From: Bacteroidaceae bacterium
GTDB taxonomy: Bacteria; Bacteroidota; Bacteroidia; Bacteroidales; Bacteroidaceae
Reading direction: 5' to 3'
Length of the DNA: 64,000 nt
Assembly (NCBI GenBank): GCA_017628845.1
Contig: JAGBYI010000181.1
Location: 1-64,000, forward strand
Under the pieces are notes generated by a model. That model made no database searches, was not told the DNA's origin, and was given only the letters and a program-made list of their open reading frames with translations. Both the position numbers and the translations under genes were made by a program. The stretch's first letter is position 1. Each line of letters opens with the position of its first letter. Below are positions 57,450-64,000 of the stretch, one piece after another.

Positions 57450-59735
57450 TTACTCGGTTACATCTGCAGCCTCGTTACCTGATTCCTGTGGACGGGGACG
57501 ACGCTCGCCACGCTCGCCTCTTTCTCCACGCATAGGGCGGTCGCCACGCATGGGACGCTCAGGGCGTTCAGGACGGGGACGACGCTCGCGCTCAACATAA
57601 CCTTCGGGCTTCTCAATCAGAACACGGCGAGAGAGTTTGAACTTGCCAGTCTTGGGATCTATCTCCAAGAGTTTAACCTGCAGTTTGTCACCTTCCTTGA
57701 TACCAGCCTCTTCAACTGTCTCCAGACGCTTCCAGTCAATCTCGCTAATGTGCAAGAGACCATCCTTGCCGGGCATGAACTCCACAAAGCAGCCGTAAGG
57801 CATTACAGAACGTACAGTACCCTCGTATACCTCACCTATCTCGGGAACGGCAACGATAGCCTTGATCTTGCTCATGGCTGCATCAATGACAGCCTTGCTT
57901 GAACCGGATACCTGTACCTTGCCTACGCCGTCTTCCTCGTCGATGGTGATGGTAGCACCGGTATCCTCCTGCATACCCTGGATAATCTTGCCGCCAGGGC
58001 CAATGACAGCACCAATGAACTCCTTGGGAATGATGAGCTGCTCGATACGGGGAACGTGGGGCTTCAATTCTGCACGGGGCTCGGACATGGTCTTCATCAT
58101 CTCGCCGAGGATATGCTCGCGGCCTGCCTTTGCCTGCATCAAAGCCTGCTCCAGTATCTCATAAGAAAGGCCGTCGCACTTGATGTCCATCTGTGTGGCA
58201 GTAAGGCCATTGGGAGTACCGGTGGTCTTGAAGTCCATATCGCCCAAGTGGTCCTCGTCACCGAGGATGTCACTCAACACGGCATACTTATCCTCACCAG
58301 GGTTCTTGATGAGACCCATTGCAATACCACTCACGGGAGCCTTGATGGGCACACCTGCGTCCATCAGAGACAGGCAGCCGGCACAAACAGTGGCCATAGA
58401 ACTTGAACCGTTGCTCTCCAGAATATCGCTCACCACACGTACCGTATAGGGGTAATCGGCAGGAATCTGACCCTTCAGACCACGCCATGCAAGGTGGCCA
58501 TGACCGATTTCACGACGGCCGATGCCACGCTGTGCCTTGGCCTCACCGGTAGAGAAGGGAGGGAAGTTGTAGTGAAGGAGGAAACGCATGTAGCTCTTGT
58601 CCAGAACATTGTCCACCATCTTCTCATCAAGTTTGGTACCCAAGGTGGTGGTACTCAAAGACTGGGTCTCGCCACGAGTGAAGATAGCACTTCCGTGAGG
58701 CATGGGCAGGGCGCTAACCTCGCACCAGATGGGACGTATGTCTGTGGTCTTGCGGCCGTCCAGACGGATACCCTCGTCCAGAATGCAACGACGCATGGCA
58801 TCCTTCTCCACATCGTGATAATAGCGGTCTACCAATGCATTCTTCTCCGCCAACTCGTCGTCGGTCAGTTCAGGATGTGCAGCTGCATACTCCAATTTGA
58901 AATCCTCGCGGATCTTTTCAAAGGCCTCGGCACGTGCGTGCTTCTCAAGAGCCTGCTTGGTAACATTGTAGGCGGGCTGGTAGCAAGCGGTCTTCACCTG
59001 CTCGCGCAGTTCCTCGTCGTTAACCTCGTGGCAGTATTCGCGCTTAACATCGGTACCCAACTCCTTGGCCAACTCCTTCTGCAACTGGCACATGGGTTTG
59101 ATGGCCTCATGGGCAACCTTCAGAGCACCGAGCAGATCCTGCTCGCTAACCTCCTTCATCTCGCCCTCAACCATCATGATATTCTCCTCGGTAGCACCTA
59201 CCATCAGGTCCATATCAGCCTTCTCCAGCTGTGCGAATGTGGGGTTGATAACATATTCACCATTGATACGGGCAACGCGAACCTCACTGATGGGGCCATC
59301 AAAAGGTATATCGCTGCAGCTCAATGCTGCACTGGCGGCAAAACCTGCCAATGCATCGGGCATATCCACGCCATCAGCAGAATAAAGGATTACATTCACA
59401 TAAACCTCGGCGTGGTAGTCGCTGGGGAACAGAGGACGCAAGGCACGGTCAACCAGACGGCATGTCAGAATCTCGTCATCGTTTGCCTTACCTTCGCGCT
59501 TAGTGAAACCACCGGGGAAACGGCCGGCTGCACTGTACTTCTCGCGATACTCTACCTGCAAAGGCATAAAATCTGTGCCAGGAACAGCATCCTTGGCACC
59601 GCAAACAGTGGCCAGGAGCACAGTATTGTTCATGCGCAACATCACGGCTCCATCGGCTTGTTTGGCCAACTTTCCGGTCTCAATGCTGATGGTACGTCCA
59701 TCAGGCAGAGACACAGTCTTTGTAATTACATTCAT
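57450..59735 (-). CDS. pnp: polyribonucleotide nucleotidyltransferase
   Basis: Phosphate-dependent 3'-5' exoribonuclease of mRNA decay. 761 residues: first RNase PH domain ([32 protein letters not shown]), helical domain, second RNase PH domain ([44 protein letters not shown]), KH domain ([19 protein letters not shown]) and S1 domain ([30 protein letters not shown]). The C-terminus is an Arg/Pro/Gly-rich tail (about 715-755) of low complexity, which may add RNA binding. Monocistronic between a TATCTTTG box and a terminator. Confidence 0.96.
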   Translation of the reverse strand: MNVITKTVSLPDGRTISIETGKLAKQADGAVMLRMNNTVLLATVCGAKDAVPGTDFMPLQVEYREKYSAAGRFPGGFTKREGKANDDEILTCRLVDRALRPLFPSDYHAEVYVNVILYSADGVDMPDALAGFAASAALSCSDIPFDGPISEVRVARINGEYVINPTFAQLEKADMDLMVGATEENIMMVEGEMKEVSEQDLLGALKVAHEAIKPMCQLQKELAKELGTDVKREYCHEVNDEELREQVKTACYQPAYNVTKQALEKHARAEAFEKIREDFKLEYAAAHPELTDDELAEKNALVDRYYHDVEKDAMRRCILDEGIRLDGRKTTDIRPIWCEVSALPMPHGSAIFTRGETQSLSTTTLGTKLDEKMVDNVLDKSYMRFLLHYNFPPFSTGEAKAQRGIGRREIGHGHLAWRGLKGQIPADYPYTVRVVSDILESNGSSSMATVCAGCLSLMDAGVPIKAPVSGIAMGLIKNPGEDKYAVLSDILGDEDHLGDMDFKTTGTPNGLTATQMDIKCDGLSYEILEQALMQAKAGREHILGEMMKTMSEPRAELKPHVPRIEQLIIPKEFIGAVIGPGGKIIQGMQEDTGATITIDEEDGVGKVQVSGSSKAVIDAAMSKIKAIVAVPEIGEVYEGTVRSVMPYGCFVEFMPGKDGLLHISEIDWKRLETVEEAGIKEGDKLQVKLLEIDPKTGKFKLSRRVLIEKPEGYVERERRPRPERPERPMRGDRPMRGERGERGERRPRPQESGNEAADVTE

Positions 59736-59777
59736 CTTCTTGTTTCGTATTGTTTATAAAAAACATCTTAATCTATG

Positions 59778-59785
59778 CAAAGATA
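59778..59785 (-). promoter_or_regulatory. -7 element of pnp
   Basis: TATCTTTG on the minus strand about 43 bases before the pnp start; no clear -33. Confidence 0.5.
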
Positions 59786-59869
59786 CGAAAAAGTCTCATA
59801 TACCTTATTATATATATACAACAATATACTTAAAAAAGGTCAAAAAAGAACAATTTACATGTATAATGG

Positions 59870-59899
59870 TTGTTTATTCATTTTAATGTTATACCTTTG
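59870..59899 (+). promoter_or_regulatory. promoter of greA-HIT
   Basis: TTG (59870-59872), 19 bases, TACCTTTG (59892-59899). The predicted leader before greA is long (about 140 bases) and contains a short GGTTG/CAACC pairing but no riboswitch or structure that I recognise. Confidence 0.65.
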
Positions 59900-60047
59900 C
59901 ATCGCAATTCTGAGAACAGAACTGCGCCAATGAAGGGTTCTGACCGAGAGGTTGGGATTCTTTTATTTTGCAGCCCTAAAAATGCGCAACCACTTCACCG
60001 AGATCCTATTCATATAATTAAATAACCAAACAAACAGATAAAGCAAT

Positions 60048-60518
60048 ATGGCATACATGTCACAAAAAGGCTACGACGACCTCGTAGCGAAACTCAAGCA
60101 TATGGAAAGCGTGGACCGCCCCGCCGCCAGTGCAGCAATAGCCGAGGCACGCGACAAGGGCGACCTCAGCGAGAATGCCGAATATGATGCAGCCAAGGAA
60201 TGGCAGAGCAAGCTGGAGACCCAAATAGCACTGCTTAAGCAAACCATTTTGGATGCCAAAATCATAGATACACGCCACATGGATACCAGTTCCGTACAGA
60301 TCATGGCCACTGTGGGTCTGAAGAACGCCAACAACGGTATGGAAATGAAGTACACTATCGTCAGTGCCACGGAAGCGGACCACCGTGCAGGCAAGATAAG
60401 TGTAGAGACTCCTATTGCCCAGGGCCTTCTCGGCAAGAAAGTAGGCGAAACGGCCAACATACGCGTGCCTCAGGGTGAAATCCAACTGGAGATTACCAGC
60501 ATCAGCTACGACATTTGA
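60048..60518 (+). CDS. greA: transcription elongation factor GreA
   Basis: Rescues backtracked RNA polymerase by stimulating transcript cleavage. 156 residues: N-terminal coiled coil with the acidic tip (EARDKGDLSENAEYDAAKEWQ, Asp-Leu-Ser-Glu-Asn-Ala-Glu) and a C-terminal FKBP-like domain (KISVETPIAQGLLGKKVGETANIRVPQGEIQLEI). The downstream HIT gene starts 2 bases after its stop. Confidence 0.95.
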   Translation: MAYMSQKGYDDLVAKLKHMESVDRPAASAAIAEARDKGDLSENAEYDAAKEWQSKLETQIALLKQTILDAKIIDTRHMDTSSVQIMATVGLKNANNGMEMKYTIVSATEADHRAGKISVETPIAQGLLGKKVGETANIRVPQGEIQLEITSISYDI

Positions 60519-60520
60519 TT

Positions 60521-60910
60521 ATGAGCATCTTTTCACGCATAGTAGCAGGCGAGATACCTTGCTACAAGATTGCCGAGGACGAAAAATACTTCGCCTTCCT
60601 TGACATCAGCCCCCTCCAAAAAGGCCACACTCTTGTCATTCCCAAACACGAGGTGGACTATATTTTCGATTTGGACGACGAAGAGATTGCCGGACTGCAG
60701 GTCTTTGCCAAGAAAGTGGCAGTAGCAATCCGCAAGGCCATCCCCTGCGTCAAGGTGGGCCAGTGCGTACTGGGACTGGAGGTTCCCCATGCACACATCC
60801 ATCTTATACCCATGCAGAGCGAAGCAGACATGAGGTTTACAAACCCTCACCTTGAACTCAGTCCAGAGGAGTTCAACCAGATTGCCGAAAGTATCCGCGC
60901 ACAATTCTGA
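60521..60910 (+). CDS. HIT-family nucleotide-binding hydrolase
   Basis: A 129-residue histidine-triad protein: SIFSRIVAGEIPCYKIAEDEKYFAFLDISPLQKGHTLVIPK, then the triad HAHIHLIPM. Family members of this HinT-like group hydrolyse nucleoside phosphoramidates or adenylates. The ATG at 60521 fits the family start; a TTG two codons earlier would overlap greA. It shares a transcript with greA and ends at a strong bidirectional terminator. Confidence 0.92.
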   Translation: MSIFSRIVAGEIPCYKIAEDEKYFAFLDISPLQKGHTLVIPKHEVDYIFDLDDEEIAGLQVFAKKVAVAIRKAIPCVKVGQCVLGLEVPHAHIHLIPMQSEADMRFTNPHLELSPEEFNQIAESIRAQF

Positions 60911-60925
60911 CATGGTCCCAACAAA

Positions 60926-60969
60926 CAAAGCAGGGCCGCGCCAACAAATATTGGTGCGGCCCTGCTTTG
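60926..60969. terminator. bidirectional terminator between the HIT gene and manC
   Basis: A 19-bp stem (60926-60944 with 60951-60969, one G-T pair), 6-base loop, CAAAG and CTTTG ends. It serves both converging genes. Confidence 0.88.
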
Positions 60970-60990
60970 TACTACGCCTCGTACTCTATC

Positions 60991-62052
60991 TTACATGAAT
61001 TTGGTGTCGGTGTGCATGCGCCGCATTGTGGCAGCATCCTCGCGAGGACAAATCATGAGTATTTCGCCCTCTTCTGCTATAACATAGTCTTTCAGCCCCT
61101 TCACCACGGCAATCCTTCCCTGTGGCAGACGTATTACGTTATCTGCACATTCATACAAATATGCTTTTGTGTCCATGAGGACATTTCCCTGATTGTCTGC
61201 CGGACAGTCGTCATGTATTGATGTCCACGTGCCTATATCTGCCCAGCCAAAAGAACATTCCTTCACATAGACATTGTCGGCACGTTCCAGAATACCTACA
61301 GCCAGGCTCAGGTTGGGCAACATCTGGAACACCTCGGGAACCAAACGGGCATCGCCACTCTCGGCATCTGCCATCAGGCGAGGAATCCCCAACTGATACT
61401 CGGGCACTATACGGCACAAAGTATCCAGGAACACATCAGCACGGAAAGCCTGCAAACCGGTATTCCACAGGAAACCACCATCCTTGACAAACATCTCTGC
61501 AAACTCGTGGGAAGGTTTCTCCGAGAAGGTCTTTACCTTACTTATGCCTTTCTCGTTGATTTCATCACCTCTCTGTATGTATCCGTATCCTGTTTCTGGG
61601 CGAGAAGCCTTGACACCCATGACAAGAAGAGAACCTTCATTGCCCACAAAATCCAATCCGTCAAGCATGTTGTTCTCGTAATTCGCTTCCTGAAGAATCA
61701 GTTGGTCCGAAGGAGTCACAAGCACCCTGGCTTTAGGGTCTCTCTTGGTTATCATAGCCATGCCCCACACCACCGATGCCAATGTTCCACGCCTAAGTGG
61801 CTCTTCAAGGATATGCATATCGTCCACCTGTGGCAACTGTTCATACACAAGAGGCAAATACTGCAAATTAGTGCTTACAAATATATTTTCGGGGTCTATG
61901 AATCTTGCCACACGGTCATAAGTCTGTTGAAGCAGAGTCCTGCCTGTACCGAAAAGATCCAGGAACTGCTTGGGCCTGGTACTACGGCTCACCGGCCAGA
62001 GTCTTTGCCCTATGCCACCGGCAAGAATAAGACAATAGTTTTTCTTAGTCAT
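60991..62052 (-). CDS. manC: mannose-1-phosphate guanylyltransferase
   Basis: Makes GDP-mannose from GTP and mannose 1-phosphate for polysaccharide and fucose precursors. 353 residues: signature LILAGGIGQRLWPVSRSTRPKQFLDL, then VLVTPSDQLI, TGYGYIQRGDEI, EKPSHEFAEMFVKDGGFLWNTG and a C-terminal SFGWADIGTWTS segment. The isomerase domain of bifunctional AlgA/ManC enzymes is absent. Promoter TATATTTG at 62100-62093. Confidence 0.93.
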   Translation of the reverse strand: MTKKNYCLILAGGIGQRLWPVSRSTRPKQFLDLFGTGRTLLQQTYDRVARFIDPENIFVSTNLQYLPLVYEQLPQVDDMHILEEPLRRGTLASVVWGMAMITKRDPKARVLVTPSDQLILQEANYENNMLDGLDFVGNEGSLLVMGVKASRPETGYGYIQRGDEINEKGISKVKTFSEKPSHEFAEMFVKDGGFLWNTGLQAFRADVFLDTLCRIVPEYQLGIPRLMADAESGDARLVPEVFQMLPNLSLAVGILERADNVYVKECSFGWADIGTWTSIHDDCPADNQGNVLMDTKAYLYECADNVIRLPQGRIAVVKGLKDYVIAEEGEILMICPREDAATMRRMHTDTKFM

Positions 62053-62092
62053 AATGCTACCTTTTTAGGACATGTCTGTACTTGTCGTATGA

Positions 62093-62100
62093 CAAATATA
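62093..62100 (-). promoter_or_regulatory. -7 element of manC
   Basis: TATATTTG on the minus strand 41 bases before the start, with a TTG at 62125-62123 as a possible -33 (spacing 22, slightly long). Confidence 0.5.
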
Positions 62101-62102
62101 GC

Positions 62103-62162
62103 AAAAATCTCCGACATAAGGGCAACGCTTTCCATATCTTTTTGCCTTTACCTCGGAGATTT
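62103..62162 (-). terminator. long two-part terminator hairpin after the basic secreted protein gene
   Basis: AAATCTCCG (62105-62113) pairs with CGGAGATTT (62154-62162). Inside it AAGGGCAA pairs with TTGCCTTT with one G-T. On the minus strand T5 follows the stem. It overlaps the manC -33 region, so the two transcription units are tightly packed. Confidence 0.7.
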
Positions 62163-62180
62163 AATATATTATAACCTTTA

Positions 62181-62711
62181 TCAGTTTGCTACAGCCCCTA
62201 TTATACAACCCAGTATGGTTCCTGCCACCACACCTGCTGCCACTTCACCTGCAGAAGCATGGTTATGAGCGACTACTGCGTGATGATGCAAGCGGGGAGG
62301 AACAGGTTCACAAAAGAAATCGTATGGGTTGTAGTAACAATCGTAATATCGCCAACATCCATTCACATAATATGCCCAACGGCCATCATGCATATAACGC
62401 ACTCGCCCTTCCCATCCCGGCACGTAGCTTCCTCGCTTGATACGAGGTGGCGCGCACTTTACCATACGAGCTCCACGGGGAACATAGTGATTGTTGTGTC
62501 TGTCTTTAGGTTTGGGAGCATGGGCTATGCTTTCATGACGCGTCCTTCTGGTCGAATGATTACGAATTGCTCCATTATTTTTGGACTTGCGAGAATCACG
62601 ATGTTCTACACGTTCTCTGCCACGACCACGACCCTGGTTCTGGGCGTCTGCATAACTTACCGACATTGACATTGCCATTACCATCGCTGAAATAATCATA
62701 ATCCTTCTCAT
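62181..62711 (-). CDS. basic secreted protein with C-terminal glycine-zipper helix
   Basis: A 176-residue protein: signal peptide (about 1-23), a very basic Arg/His-rich region (about 24-75, GRGRGRERVEHRDSRKSKNN), an aromatic central part (YVPGWEGRVRYMHDGRWAYYVNGCWRYYDCYYNPYDFF), a His cluster (RLHHHAVVAHNH) and a hydrophobic glycine-spaced C-terminal helix (GEVAAGVVAGTILGCIIGAVAN). The C-terminal part resembles glycine-zipper segments that pack in membranes. No family recognised. It has its own promoter and terminator. Confidence 0.6.
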   Translation of the reverse strand: MRRIMIISAMVMAMSMSVSYADAQNQGRGRGRERVEHRDSRKSKNNGAIRNHSTRRTRHESIAHAPKPKDRHNNHYVPRGARMVKCAPPRIKRGSYVPGWEGRVRYMHDGRWAYYVNGCWRYYDCYYNPYDFFCEPVPPRLHHHAVVAHNHASAGEVAAGVVAGTILGCIIGAVAN

Positions 62712-62757
62712 AGTAGTACGTTTGTTAAATGTTTGACTTTTCTTTTATCTCACATCG

Positions 62758-62765
62758 CAAAGATA
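62758..62765 (-). promoter_or_regulatory. -7 element of the basic secreted protein gene
   Basis: TATCTTTG on the minus strand 47 bases before the start codon; -33 not clear. Confidence 0.5.
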
Positions 62766-62861
62766 TGGCACTTTGAAAAGATTATGCTTGGATTTCCCAT
62801 AAAGCAGAAGGGTGTTTTCTCTATTCCTAAGAGGGATTTTACCAAATAAGCACACTATACG

Positions 62862-62892
62862 TTGCCATTACGCTCACTTTTGCGTATCTTTG
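62862..62892 (+). promoter_or_regulatory. promoter of the FNT gene
   Basis: TTG (62862-62864), 20 bases, TATCTTTG (62885-62892), 36 bases before the ATG; an alternating AT tract follows (62909-62927). Confidence 0.6.
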
Positions 62893-62928
62893 CATCGCAA
62901 TTATCTACCTTATATATTATAATATAAC

Positions 62929-63543
62929 ATGCGCATGACCACAAAAGATATTTGGTTTACTCTGCGTTCTGCTTTCATAGCAGGTATTTGCATTGGCATT
63001 GCAGGTTTCGGTTATTTGGCAGAAAAGAACATCATAGGCGCCGTACTTTTCTCCTTCGGGCTCTTGGCGGTAGTTGGATATAGTCTGAAACTATACACCG
63101 GTACGGCGGGTTTCTTCAAGAAAGGAGAATTTGGCCAGGTTCTTCTCATTCTGTTCGGCAACATATTGGGTTGCGGAGCCATGTCTCTGATTTTGCGCTG
63201 TTCTCCCATGCCTGTGCAAGAAACTGCACAGAGCATAATGGAAGCCCGTCTGGCATTGGGGGCGGTGAAAGGTGGCATATTGGCAATAGGGTGCGGTTTC
63301 ATAATGACAACCGTGGTCACCTTTGCACGTGAAGGCAAGAATCTGCCCATGCTTTTCGGCATACCTGTCTTCATTAACTGCGGTTTCCCTCACTGTGTAG
63401 CCGATTCTTTCTTTTACCTCTGCGTACCCGTGGATTTTACCTTGGCTCACCTTCCCCAGATACTGACCTTCTGGCTGGCAATTGCCTGTGGCAATTTTCT
63501 GGGTTGCAACTTGTACCGCCTCATCATGCGTACGACTCGCTAA
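62929..63543 (+). CDS. short formate/nitrite transporter (FNT) family protein
   Basis: Membrane channel for small monovalent anions (formate, nitrite and hydrosulfide are family precedents). Only 204 residues against about 270-285 in FocA/NirC. Seen: the omega-loop-like GYSLKLYTGTAGFF, and the half-helix GIPVFINCGFPHCVADSFFYLCV with the central His of the family. The GxxCN segment before it reads GGILAIGCGFIMTTVV, so the usual Asn is missing. About six hydrophobic helices can be fitted, with very short termini. Substrate unknown. nudC follows after 26 bases. Confidence 0.75.
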   Translation: MRMTTKDIWFTLRSAFIAGICIGIAGFGYLAEKNIIGAVLFSFGLLAVVGYSLKLYTGTAGFFKKGEFGQVLLILFGNILGCGAMSLILRCSPMPVQETAQSIMEARLALGAVKGGILAIGCGFIMTTVVTFAREGKNLPMLFGIPVFINCGFPHCVADSFFYLCVPVDFTLAHLPQILTFWLAIACGNFLGCNLYRLIMRTTR

Positions 63544-63569
63544 AACACATAACCTTACCTGGCACAAGC

Positions 63570-64000
63570 ATGGCTCTCATCCTTTCTCCGAAAACTTCCA
63601 CTTGCCGGTGTATTGCCATTATGGGGCAGGACACCATCCTGAGGTGCGACGGCCGGGAACTCAGGTTCAGCGACCTAATAGAACTACGGAAGGGACAGGA
63701 GGAAGGAGTGCTTTTAGAAGAAAGGCACAACAACCTATGCTCCCTGGGCCTATCTCAGACACAGGATTTGCCCAATGGGTTTTGCTCCGTTTCCTTGCGC
63801 AACTACTATGCCTCTGAGGGCGAAGACCTTGCATCCCCACATTTCCGAGCCAAGGCTCTACACGAATGGCTTGGCAAAACCCGTTTCTGCACCAGATGCG
63901 GCGCACGATTGGTTCCAGGTACCGCAGAGGAGGAAACATCGCTCGTCTGCCCCGAATGTGGCGATATAGTCTACCCTCGCATAGAACCGTGTATCATAGT
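63570..64000 (+). CDS. nudC: NAD(H) pyrophosphatase NudC, 5' part (cut by window end)
   Basis: A frame open from ATG at 63570 to the last base, 143 codons. The N-terminal domain (MALILSPKTSTCRCIAIM) is followed by a zinc ribbon (FCTRCG about residues 110-115 and CPECG about 131-135) and then YPRIEPCIIV, the conserved entry to the Nudix domain of NudC. NudC hydrolyses NADH to NMNH and AMP and removes NAD caps from RNA. The Nudix box itself lies beyond the window. Probably cotranscribed with the FNT gene. Confidence 0.88.
   Translation, partial: MALILSPKTSTCRCIAIMGQDTILRCDGRELRFSDLIELRKGQEEGVLLEERHNNLCSLGLSQTQDLPNGFCSVSLRNYYASEGEDLASPHFRAKALHEWLGKTRFCTRCGARLVPGTAEEETSLVCPECGDIVYPRIEPCII

Noticed and set aside
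58494..59759. 421-codon open frame on the plus strand opposite pnp
   Set aside because: pnp is unmistakable on the other strand; this frame is a codon-bias shadow and even runs through the pnp promoter region.
61024..61040. Match to the repeat core inside manC (CCTCGCGAGGACAAATC)
   Set aside because: It encodes conserved-looking C-terminal residues (ICPRED) in frame, has no 22-base partner and differs in the GG centre; coincidence is the simpler reading.

Overview
The window is a stretch of a Bacteroidales chromosome, most likely Prevotella-like (family level is inference). The reasons are Bacteroidota-type promoters (TTTG, about 19-20 bases, then TAnnTTTG, just upstream of many starts), a complete mraZ-to-ftsZ cluster without a ddl gene, and lineage-typical families (DUF4292 lipoprotein, PCMD and calycin-like surface proteins, TRL-like lipoprotein, GlsB-type N-acyltransferase, BlaR1-TonB fusion). 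Nothing looks like a prophage, plasmid, insertion sequence or CRISPR array.

Layout. 1-640: a strong leftward promoter and what looks like an rRNA leader running off the left edge. 679-3652 (+): lpxK-punA-thiL, lipid A kinase plus purine and thiamine enzymes. 3747-5837 (-): a BlaR1/TonB-type membrane protease and its BlaI repressor. 6269-13360 (-): a three-HhH membrane protein, two tandem NSS sodium symporters, a CYTH protein, prfB and fadD. 13490-14554 (+): an M20 deacetylase whose 3' end overlaps convergently with envC. 14517-18708 (-): dut, a TPR protein, a DUF4292 lipoprotein and envC. 18720-21532 (-): dgt, a glsB-like acyltransferase and a small secreted protein. 21596-33453 (-): a secreted chitobiase-type protein, a membrane AraC regulator and a four-gene surface operon (PCMD lipoprotein, outer-membrane barrel, two PCMD/calycin proteins). 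33581-34309 (-): a cyclophilin. 35033-50225 (+): the division and cell wall cluster mraZ-rsmH-ftsL-ftsI-murE-mraY-murD-ftsW-murG-murC-ftsQ-ftsA-ftsZ. 50232-53715: recO (-), tRNA-Glu, rpsT and gyrB. 53847-53993: a long structured RNA resembling a short 6S RNA. 54086-56889 (+): small lipoproteins and secreted proteins. 57450-59735 (-): pnp. 60048-60910 (+): greA and a HIT protein. 60991-62711 (-): manC and a basic secreted protein. 62929-64000 (+): a short FNT channel and the start of nudC.

The most unusual items are: (1) a family of GC-rich repeats with an almost exact 22-base period at four intergenic sites (6057, 23178, 34677, 55547), with one 22-base unit identical between two sites 32 kb apart; (2) the 117-nt interrupted hairpin downstream of gyrB; (3) the PCMD/barrel/calycin surface operon, whose substrate is unknown; and (4) two TGGGG boxes exactly 10 bases apart on the mraZ promoter, matching the known MraZ-binding pattern. 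Gene calls rest on motifs read by eye; no database search was possible.
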